10,676 nt of DNA from the NCBI GenBank assembly GCA_030043395.1, contig JASHXW010000449.1:1-10676 (forward strand), in the 5' to 3' direction. Under the pieces are notes generated by a model. That model saw only the letters and a program-made list of their open reading frames with translations. It was not told where the DNA came from and made no database searches. The translations under genes were made by a program, and so were the position numbers. The number at the start of each line of letters is the position of its first letter. Position 1 is the first letter of the stretch. Below, in pieces: positions 1 to 5,421 of this stretch. Origin of the DNA: Streptosporangiaceae bacterium (GTDB lineage: Bacteria; Actinomycetota; Actinomycetes; Streptosporangiales; Streptosporangiaceae).

Positions 1-1
1 C

Positions 2-91
2 GGCGTGCCGCACATCGTGCCTGGCTCGAGCGCGACCCAGTGGTACTGGGGCCCGAACTACGACATCTCCACCGCCACGCCTGGCTTCTGA
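2..91 (+). CDS. C-terminal end of an unrecognised protein (partial, 5' end outside window)
   Basis: The frame starting at base 2 is open to a TGA at 89-91 and gives 29 residues, beginning GVPHIVPGSSATQW and ending STATPGF. Nearly every codon ends in G or C, as in the certain genes here, and a perfect terminator hairpin follows 34 bp after the stop. Both facts support a real gene end. The tail is rich in aromatic residues and Ser/Thr/Gly/Pro (a WYWGPNYD stretch), which would suit an extracellular or carbohydrate-related protein, but that is only an impression. I do not recognise the family and assign no function. A different-frame reading beginning at 40 lacks these supports. Confidence 0.6.
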   Translation, partial: GVPHIVPGSSATQWYWGPNYDISTATPGF

Positions 92-125
92 CCCGGCCAG
101 CAAGCCAGTCAAGCCAGATCAACCC

Positions 126-157
126 GCATGGCCCCCGGCATCCGCCGGGGGCCATGC
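126..157. terminator. Bidirectional hairpin terminator between convergent genes
   Basis: The left arm GCATGGCCCCCGGC (126-139), a 4-nt loop ATCC and the right arm GCCGGGGGCCATGC (144-157) make a perfect 14-bp stem. It lies between the stop of the plus-strand partial gene (91) and the stop of the minus-strand oxidoreductase (169-171), so it can serve both. There is no T-run on either side. U-less intrinsic terminators are common in high-GC actinobacteria, so its absence does not count strongly against the call. Confidence 0.85.
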
Positions 158-168
158 GGCGTCATGGG

Positions 169-1083
169 TCAGACGAGCAGAACGACCTTGCCCCTGATGT
201 GGCCGCTCTCCAGCATCCGGTAGGCGTCACGAACCTCGGCCAGCGGGAACGTCGCCGCCACCGGGACCTCAAGCCGCCCGTCCGCGACCAGGCCTGCTAG
301 CTCAGCGAGGACCTCGGCGCTCGCCCCGGCGGCGTTGCCAGCGGCCTGGACGCCGTACTGGCCGACGGCGCCGAAGTTGACGATCGTATCGACGCGCTCG
401 GGCTGCACACCCAGGTCGAGCGCAAGCCGGACGTAGTCGGCGCCGAACGTGTCGATGAAGGCATCGACCTTCGGCGTCGCCTCGCGGATCCGGTCGGCGA
501 CTCCATCGCCATAAGCGATCGGTGTGACGCCATGGGCCGTGAGCCACTGGTGGTTAGCCTGGCCAGCCAGCCCTAGCACCGTTGCACCGGCGAGCTTGGC
601 AAGCTGAACGGCGATCGAGCCAACCCCGCCGGCGGCCCCGGCCACCACGACCACGTCGCCGCTCGTCACTCCCACCGCCCGGACCGCCGCGTAGGCGGTA
701 GTTCCCACCACGAACAGCGAACCCGCGACCGGCCAGGGCACGGAGGGCGGCTTGCCGGTCAGGTTGCCGGCCTCGACCAGGCAATACTCGGCCTGACTGG
801 CGCGGTTGTCGGTGAAGCCGATGACCTCGTCGCCGACCGCATGGCCGGCCACGCCGGCGCCGGGCTCGGATACGATGCCGGCCAGGTCGCTGCCCTGGCC
901 TGAGGGGAAGGTCGCCGGAAACCTGGAGTGCAGCAGGCCTTCGCGGATCTTGGCCTCACCGGGGTTTATGCCGGCCGCCTTCACCTGCACTAGTACCTGC
1001 CCTGGCCCAGGTTCGGGCTTGGGCACCTCGACGACATTCAGGACGTCTACCGCGCCGTACTCGGCAAAGCGCACAGCCTTCAC
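169..1083 (-). CDS. NADP-dependent quinone oxidoreductase-type protein (MDR superfamily, zinc-free)
   Basis: The 304-residue product is a medium-chain dehydrogenase/reductase of the quinone oxidoreductase type, a cytoplasmic NAD(P)H-dependent reductase of quinones or other activated carbonyl compounds. It opens with the family's usual MKAVRFAEYG. A GroES-like N-terminal domain runs to about residue 115, with AAGINPGEAKIREG at 36-49. The Rossmann glycine motif AGAAGGVGSIAVQLAK lies at 148-163, and the C-terminal SGHIRGKVVLLV ending is typical. I see no cluster of zinc-ligand cysteines, so it is probably zinc-free. Length is normal for the family. The start is GTG at 1083, with a G-run (1090-1094) about 6 nt upstream acting as a fair ribosome binding site. 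It lies 168 bp downstream of the penicillin-binding protein gene and could be co-transcribed or use its own promoter. The substrate cannot be inferred. Confidence 0.92.
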   Translation of the reverse strand: MKAVRFAEYGAVDVLNVVEVPKPEPGPGQVLVQVKAAGINPGEAKIREGLLHSRFPATFPSGQGSDLAGIVSEPGAGVAGHAVGDEVIGFTDNRASQAEYCLVEAGNLTGKPPSVPWPVAGSLFVVGTTAYAAVRAVGVTSGDVVVVAGAAGGVGSIAVQLAKLAGATVLGLAGQANHQWLTAHGVTPIAYGDGVADRIREATPKVDAFIDTFGADYVRLALDLGVQPERVDTIVNFGAVGQYGVQAAGNAAGASAEVLAELAGLVADGRLEVPVAATFPLAEVRDAYRMLESGHIRGKVVLLV

Positions 1084-1125
1084 GCGCGACCCCCAGAGTT
1101 CGGTTCGAAGCCAGCTGACTCCACG

Positions 1126-1131
1126 ACCTTA
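1126..1131 (-). promoter_or_regulatory. Candidate -10 element for the oxidoreductase gene
   Basis: On the minus strand this reads TAAGGT, fitting the actinobacterial TANNNT pattern. A transcript starting about 7 nt further on would carry a leader of roughly 36 nt, including the G-run ribosome binding site before the GTG. No good -35 hexamer is visible at 16-18 nt, so this is a weak call. Confidence 0.3.
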
Positions 1132-1169
1132 CGGCGCGCGCTCACGCCCCGCGCACGGCCACTTCGGAT

Positions 1170-1213
1170 CTGCCGCGCGGTCCAGCCGGTCCTGCCGCGC
1201 GGTCCAGCCGCTC
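1170..1213. repeat. Two tandem copies of a 22-bp GC-rich unit in the gap between two minus-strand genes
   Basis: The 19-mer CTGCCGCGCGGTCCAGCCG occurs at 1170-1188 and again, identical, at 1192-1210, giving a 22-bp period. The second copy's CCGCGCG (1195-1201) can pair with CGCGCGG (1222-1228). GCACGGCC (1153-1160) can pair with GGCCGTGC (1231-1238), so the whole gap may fold. It lies just behind the stop of the penicillin-binding protein gene and could weaken or end its transcript, but no single clean terminator stem is visible. Confidence 0.6.
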
Positions 1214-1251
1214 AAGCCGGTCGCGCGGACGGCCGTGCCCCAGCTAAGGGC

Positions 1252-3513
1252 TCACGTAGGCGACGGTGACGCCGACATGGTTGGCGTAGGCGTCGGCGTG
1301 ACAACCGGCGTCGTCGGCGCCCCCGTCGGGGAGTGTCCCGGCGAGTGCGAATGCGTCTTCGGCGGGGGACCGGTCAGCGGCAGTTCGAAGTAGGGATAGT
1401 ACGGCGGTCGCCGGAACGGCACGGGCCGCAAGTGCAGTCGCAGGAATGTCAGCTGCCAGGTGGCGCCAGGTGCGTTGTCGCCGAACATCTGACCGGGCTG
1501 GGCGAGGTAGCCGTCCACCTCGCGATAGGACGATCGCGTTCCGACCATCGCTCCCTGGCCAGTCGGGTCGACCGGATTGAAGACCGACACGTAACCGGTG
1601 AGCAAGGGCGTGAACCCGGCGAACGCGGCGTAGAAGCCGCCATCGGCGGTTCCGGTCTTGGCCGCCGCGGGGATCCCGATCCCGCGGTTGTAGCCCGTGC
1701 CGCCAGGACCGAGCACGCCCTGGAAGACGTAGTTGGCTGCCTCGGCGATGCCCTTGCGCAGGACGCGGTGGCAATCGGCTGACTGGACCGGATACCTTGC
1801 GCCGCTCGGCCCGGTGATGGCCGTGATCGCGGTGGGCTTGCAGTAGATGCCGAGCGCGTCCACGGTCGCGTAGGCGTCAGCCATGTCCATCGGCGACACG
1901 TAGACGGTGCCGAGCGTGAAGGACGGGTAGTTGTCGGCAGCCAGGTCGTCGCCGCGGGGGAGCTTGGGGTCGCGCCGCAGCAGCGAGTTCCCGTCGGCCC
2001 TGGTCATTCCGAGCTGGGCTGCCGTCTTGACGACATTGCAGAGCCCTACTCGCTGCTCCAGCGTCACGTAGAAGGCGTTGATCGAGGCCACGGTGCCGGT
2101 GTAGATCGTCCAGGTCGCTGGGCCTTGCGGACCTTCGGCGTTGATCACGGTGTAGGGCGGGATGTAGCCGCCGCTGCAGTTGAAGAACGGGCCGACGGTC
2201 GTCGGGGACGTGACTCGCAGGCTGTAGCCGAACGGCAGGCCCTGCTTGAGCGCCGTCACGAGCGTGAAGATCTTCGAGGACGATCCGGTCTGGACGCCCG
2301 CGCTGCCGCCGTACGGCGTGTTCACCGCGTAGTTGATCGTGGTCTCACCCCGCCCGGTGCCGAACTTCCGGTTGATGGCGAGCGCCCTGATGTCGCCCGT
2401 GCCCGGCTGGATGATGACCTCGGTGTCGGCGTTGTGCCCGGGGTTGTAGTAGTTGGAGTGCGACGGCTCGACGTAGTTGACGGCGTAATCGGCGGCCGCC
2501 TGGTCCTTGGCGCTCAAAGTGGTGTAGATCCTCAGGCCGCCGGTGGTGTTCAGGGCCGACCATGCCTTGGCGTAGGACTTGTCGTGCTGCATTACCGCCA
2601 GCACGTACTGGCAGAAGAATGCTTCCTTGCTGGCCGCCGGGCTGATGCATCCGGTCTGCAGCGGAACCGACGACACGCGCAAGCCGAGCGGCGTGGCCTC
2701 GGCCCGCCTGGCCACCGCAAGCGAGATATAGCCAAGCTGCCGCATCCGCGCGAGGACTTCGTTACGCCGGATTTTTGCCGCCTGCGGGTGCAGGAGCGGG
2801 TCGTAGGCGTACGGGTTCTGCACCAGGCCAGCGAGCATCGCCGCCTCGGGCAGGGTGAGTCTCGAGGCGGGCGTGGAGAAGTAGAACCTTGACGCGACCT
2901 CAATGCCGTACGACTCATTCTCGAAGTAGACGGCATTGAGGTAGGCGGCGAGAAGCTGGTGCTTGTTCATTTTCCGCATGATGTTCGCGGCGATTCGAAG
3001 CTCGCGGACTTTCCTGGCGACAGTTTCGGCGCTGCACGCCGCGGCCGCGGCGGGGGACATGGCCGTCAGGATGCACGCGTTCTTGACGTATTGCTGAGCA
3101 ATGTCAGATCCGCCCTGGACCTCGGTGCCAGCGAGCGTCGTGGCGAGTGCGCGCAGCGTTCCGCGCAGGTCGAGTGCGCCGTGCTGGTAGAACCGCGAGT
3201 CCTCGATCGAGATGATCGCATCACGCATCACCGGAGCGATCTGGCCGTAGGTAACCGGGATCCGGTAGATATTGCGCGGGTAGTAATAGGCAATTATCTG
3301 GCCGCTGGAGTTGAGGATTTCCGAGCGTGCCGGAAGCTGGCCGAGCCCTGAAACTGGCAGGTTGTTGAATGTGGTGGCGACATCGCGGGTAGCGACGCCG
3401 GCGACACCGATGATGGGAATGACAGCGCTCGCGGAAAGCAGACCTGCGCCCACGGAGAGGGCGATGAGCATGCCGACTGCCTTGCCGTGGCCGGAGCGAC
3501 CGATGCCGGACAT
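1252..3513 (-). CDS. Class A penicillin-binding protein (glycosyltransferase family 51 plus transpeptidase)
   Basis: This 753-residue bifunctional enzyme would polymerise and cross-link peptidoglycan outside the membrane. A short basic N-terminus precedes one membrane segment (about 14-41). The GT51 domain follows: EDSRFYQHGALDLRG at 104-118 with catalytic Glu104, QGGSDIAQQYVKN at 133-145, RKVRELRIA from 168, and AYLNAVYFENESYG at 190-203. The transpeptidase has SxxK as Ser411-Lys414 (TGSSSKIF), SIN at 477-479 and KTGT at 619-622, so the nucleophile and both supporting motifs are intact. The last 40 or so residues (711-753) are a Thr/Pro/Ser-rich tail of the kind often seen in actinobacterial PBPs, probably lying in the wall. 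Odd points: GGSDIAQQ replaces the usual GGSTITQQ, and eight cysteines lie in the outer part. ATG at 3513 is kept because it leaves basic residues ahead of the membrane segment. Met15 is an alternative with an AAGG upstream. The phosphatase gene is divergent. Confidence 0.95.
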   Translation of the reverse strand: MSGIGRSGHGKAVGMLIALSVGAGLLSASAVIPIIGVAGVATRDVATTFNNLPVSGLGQLPARSEILNSSGQIIAYYYPRNIYRIPVTYGQIAPVMRDAIISIEDSRFYQHGALDLRGTLRALATTLAGTEVQGGSDIAQQYVKNACILTAMSPAAAAACSAETVARKVRELRIAANIMRKMNKHQLLAAYLNAVYFENESYGIEVASRFYFSTPASRLTLPEAAMLAGLVQNPYAYDPLLHPQAAKIRRNEVLARMRQLGYISLAVARRAEATPLGLRVSSVPLQTGCISPAASKEAFFCQYVLAVMQHDKSYAKAWSALNTTGGLRIYTTLSAKDQAAADYAVNYVEPSHSNYYNPGHNADTEVIIQPGTGDIRALAINRKFGTGRGETTINYAVNTPYGGSAGVQTGSSSKIFTLVTALKQGLPFGYSLRVTSPTTVGPFFNCSGGYIPPYTVINAEGPQGPATWTIYTGTVASINAFYVTLEQRVGLCNVVKTAAQLGMTRADGNSLLRRDPKLPRGDDLAADNYPSFTLGTVYVSPMDMADAYATVDALGIYCKPTAITAITGPSGARYPVQSADCHRVLRKGIAEAANYVFQGVLGPGGTGYNRGIGIPAAAKTGTADGGFYAAFAGFTPLLTGYVSVFNPVDPTGQGAMVGTRSSYREVDGYLAQPGQMFGDNAPGATWQLTFLRLHLRPVPFRRPPYYPYFELPLTGPPPKTHSHSPGHSPTGAPTTPVVTPTPTPTMSASPSPT

Positions 3514-3519
3514 GAAATC

Positions 3520-3525
3520 AGGATA
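3520..3525 (-). promoter_or_regulatory. Candidate -10 element for leaderless transcription of the penicillin-binding protein gene
   Basis: The minus strand reads TATCCT, then six bases (GATTTC), then the ATG. TANNNT with a 6-nt gap places the transcription start at or next to the A of the ATG. No purine-rich ribosome binding site precedes this ATG, which favours a leaderless mRNA. No clear -35 is seen. Confidence 0.5.
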
Positions 3526-3540
3526 TACCGCCGCTGGCCA

Positions 3541-3568
3541 TTGACATAGAGTTAGAAATAATGATAAA
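3541..3568 (+). promoter_or_regulatory. Candidate sigma-70-type promoter reading toward the phosphatase gene
   Basis: A perfect TTGACA (3541-3546) is followed after 16 bp by GATAAA (3563-3568), which has four of six matches to TATAAT. It sits in a conspicuously AT-rich patch (about 3536-3570) in otherwise GC-rich DNA, between two divergent genes. A start near 3575 would give a leader of about 124 nt before the phosphatase ATG, beginning with the hairpin at 3577-3601. Confidence 0.5.
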
Positions 3569-3576
3569 GGCGTCTA

Positions 3577-3601
3577 GGAGGCTCCAGCGGGCGTAGCCTC
3601 C
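3577..3601 (+). other. Small inverted repeat in the phosphatase leader, overlapping an orphan Shine-Dalgarno-like sequence
   Basis: GGAGGCT (3577-3583) pairs perfectly with AGCCTCC (3595-3601) across an 11-nt loop. The left arm overlaps TAGGAGG (3575-3581), an ideal ribosome-binding sequence, but no ATG, GTG or TTG lies within the next 15 or so bases. It may be an operator or a 5' leader hairpin. No function is shown by the sequence. Confidence 0.4.
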
Positions 3602-3685
3602 GCGAGCGGCAGATCAGCCCCGATTGATCCATTGTCCGATAGGGTTTGTTCGCTTTCCTGCCACCCTCGCGTCACAATCGGTCCC

Positions 3686-3691
3686 TAGGGT
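3686..3691 (+). promoter_or_regulatory. TAGGGT ahead of the phosphatase start: -10 element and/or ribosome binding site
   Basis: TAGGGT fits TANNNT and ends 7 nt before the ATG at 3699, compatible with a leaderless transcript. The AGGG within it is also an acceptable Shine-Dalgarno core 8 nt from the ATG, usable by a transcript from the upstream TTGACA promoter. Either reading supports 3699 rather than the upstream in-frame TTG at 3624, which has no ribosome binding site. Confidence 0.5.
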
Positions 3692-3698
3692 CCGCTGC

Positions 3699-5303
3699 AT
3701 GACGACCTCACGCATGACGCCTGAACAGGCGAAGCGCCTCAGTCTCGCGGAACAGCACGAATGGTTCCGCCACGCCACCTCACGTCGTAACCTGCTGCGC
3801 GGCGGTGTTATCGGCGCCGGGGTGGCCCTTGCTGGCCCGGCTCTGCTGAGCTCCAGCGCGTCCGCTGCGACGACCAGGCCAGTCCGCCGGTCCTCGCCAA
3901 TGCTGCTCACGAATCCTGACGCTCCCGGCGGCAGTTACGTCGCGCCATTCGGGCGTCACATCGCCTACGGAGCGGACCCCACCACGCAAATGGCCGTCGG
4001 CTGGCAGGTGCCGGCCTCGGTGACGAATCCGTTCATCAGGATCGGCAACTCGCCCACCAACCTGGGCGGCCAGATCGCCGCCGACGTCCGGACGGTGACG
4101 ACGCAGATGAGCATCGTCACCCCGATCGACTCCGTCCCGCCCTCTGCGCCGAGCACCATCGAGCAGTACTACCCGCACGCCCTGGTGACGGGGCTGCAGC
4201 CCGGCCAGACCTATTACTACAGCGTCGGCCACGAGGGCTGGGACTACTCTGGTGACGTAACGACCTTGGGCACGTTCACCACCGCGCCGCGAAGCCGTTC
4301 CCCGTTCACCTTCACCGCCTTCGGGGACCAGGGCGTCACTTACGACGCCGTCGGGACAGCCACCCTGATCAGGGCGCAGAACCCGGCCTTCCACCTGCAC
4401 GCCGGCGACGTCTCGTACGCCGAGGACGGCGGAAGCGGCCTGATCACGGACTCCTACGACCCGCGCGCGTGGGACTCCTACTTCACCGAGATCGAGCTCG
4501 CCGCCTCCGCCATACCCTGGCAGGTCGCGGTCGGCAACCACGAGATGGAGGCCTGGTACTCACCAGACGGTTACGGCGCTCAGTACGCCAGGTTCGACTT
4601 CCCTGGCGAGCCGTCGAGTTCCACTCCGCCGACCTACTACTCCTTCATCTACGGGAACGTCGGAGTCGTCAGCCTGGACGCGAACGACGTGTCCTACGAG
4701 CTGCCCGCCAACTTCGGGTACTCGAACGGCGCGCAGGTCGCCTGGCTGAACACCACGCTCGCCTCGCTGCGCGCCAACCCGAACGTGGACTTCATCGTCG
4801 CCTACTTCCACCACTGCGCCTACAGCACGTGCGTGGTGCATGGCTGCGAAGGCGGTGCCGAGCAGTTCTTCGTGCCGCTGTTCGACCAGTACCAGGTGGA
4901 CCTGGTGATCAACGGGCACAACCACGTGTACGAGCGCACCGACCCGCTGCGCGGCGGCAACGTGACGAACCCGGCGCCGATCGGCTCGACGATCTACCCC
5001 GCCACCGCGGGCACTACTTACATCTGCGCCGGCGGAGCGGGCAAGAGCCTGTACTCCTTCCCGGTCTCCGACAGTTACGAGGGCAACGTCAACAACGTCG
5101 CCTCGGTTCCCACCTACATCAACGTCGCGGACGGGAACACGACCGACGAGACCGTCACCTGGTCGCGCGTCCGTTACACCGGCTACTGCCTGCTGGTGCT
5201 GAACAGCCAGCCAGGCTGGCGTCCGGGAGCCACCTCCACGCTGAGCGTCACGGGACTCTCGGAGGACGGCGCCCAGCTCGACACGATCACGCTAGTCCGC
5301 TAG
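3699..5303 (+). CDS. Tat-exported purple acid phosphatase / metallophosphoesterase
   Basis: The 534-residue product would be exported folded through the Tat system and hydrolyse phosphate esters outside the membrane with a two-metal centre. The Tat signal has SRRNLLRGG at 28-36 (Arg29-Arg30), a hydrophobic run to about 50 and a likely cleavage after SASA (about 56). A purple acid phosphatase N-terminal Fn3-like domain spans about 80-197. The catalytic domain has all five motifs: GDQG (209-212), GDVSYAEDG (236-244), GNHE (279-282), FHHCAYST (370-377) and GHNHVYERT (406-414), supplying the metal-binding Asp, Asn, His and Tyr. FDQYQVDLVINGHNH is characteristic of actinobacterial members. No lipobox is seen, so it is probably soluble or wall-associated. 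The in-frame region could begin at TTG 3624, but ATG 3699 has AGGG 8 nt upstream and gives a normal Tat peptide. It is divergent from the penicillin-binding protein gene. Phosphate control is plausible but not proven, and the natural substrate is unknown. Confidence 0.95.
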   Translation: MTTSRMTPEQAKRLSLAEQHEWFRHATSRRNLLRGGVIGAGVALAGPALLSSSASAATTRPVRRSSPMLLTNPDAPGGSYVAPFGRHIAYGADPTTQMAVGWQVPASVTNPFIRIGNSPTNLGGQIAADVRTVTTQMSIVTPIDSVPPSAPSTIEQYYPHALVTGLQPGQTYYYSVGHEGWDYSGDVTTLGTFTTAPRSRSPFTFTAFGDQGVTYDAVGTATLIRAQNPAFHLHAGDVSYAEDGGSGLITDSYDPRAWDSYFTEIELAASAIPWQVAVGNHEMEAWYSPDGYGAQYARFDFPGEPSSSTPPTYYSFIYGNVGVVSLDANDVSYELPANFGYSNGAQVAWLNTTLASLRANPNVDFIVAYFHHCAYSTCVVHGCEGGAEQFFVPLFDQYQVDLVINGHNHVYERTDPLRGGNVTNPAPIGSTIYPATAGTTYICAGGAGKSLYSFPVSDSYEGNVNNVASVPTYINVADGNTTDETVTWSRVRYTGYCLLVLNSQPGWRPGATSTLSVTGLSEDGAQLDTITLVR

Positions 5304-5316
5304 GCCCTGCCCGAGG

Positions 5317-5352
5317 CTCAGCCGGGCCGCTCCAGCTGGCGGCCCGGCTGAG
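5317..5352 (+). terminator. Hairpin terminator after the phosphatase gene
   Basis: CTCAGCCGGGCCGC (5317-5330) and GCGGCCCGGCTGAG (5339-5352) form a perfect 14-bp stem with an 8-nt loop, beginning 13 nt after the TAG stop. No T-run follows directly (AGATGGCCTTATCT), as is usual in these genomes. It insulates lhr from the phosphatase transcript. Confidence 0.85.
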
Positions 5353-5398
5353 ATGGCCTTATCTCATCAGCGGAACAAACTCGCCGGCCTGACTGTCA

Positions 5399-5421
5399 CT
5401 GGCCTGGGTTAATGTGGCCAG
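5399..5421 (+). promoter_or_regulatory. lhr start region: -10 TAATGT flanked by an inverted repeat
   Basis: TAATGT (5410-5415) fits TANNNT and ends six bases before the GTG start at 5422, the spacing expected of a leaderless mRNA. A possible -35, CTGACT (5389-5394), has a short 15-bp spacer. CTGGCC (5399-5404) and GGCCAG (5416-5421) are perfect inverted arms 11 bp apart that bracket the -10, a layout that would suit a repressor operator. The regulator is unknown. Confidence 0.45.

Noticed and set aside
1102..1110. GGTTCGAAG resembling a tRNA T-loop
   Set aside because: The flanks do not form the 5-bp T-stem on either strand, and no acceptor, D or anticodon arm can be found.
1252..1400. Repeated GTAGGCGTCGGCGT-like motif near the end of the penicillin-binding protein gene
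   Set aside because: It is explained by codons for the Thr/Pro/Ser-rich C-terminal tail and is not a separate DNA element.
2125..2892. A 255-residue plus-strand open frame inside the penicillin-binding protein gene
   Set aside because: It is antisense to the transpeptidase and linker regions whose motifs are intact, and its own product is low-complexity Arg/Val/Gly.
3575..3620. Small leader peptide after the strong TAGGAGG
   Set aside because: There is no ATG, GTG or TTG at usable distance downstream. The sequence is better described as an orphan site or hairpin arm.
3624..3698. Upstream in-frame TTG as the phosphatase start
   Set aside because: It has no ribosome binding site and would add 25 unrelated residues ahead of an already complete Tat signal. 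ATG 3699 has AGGG at good spacing.
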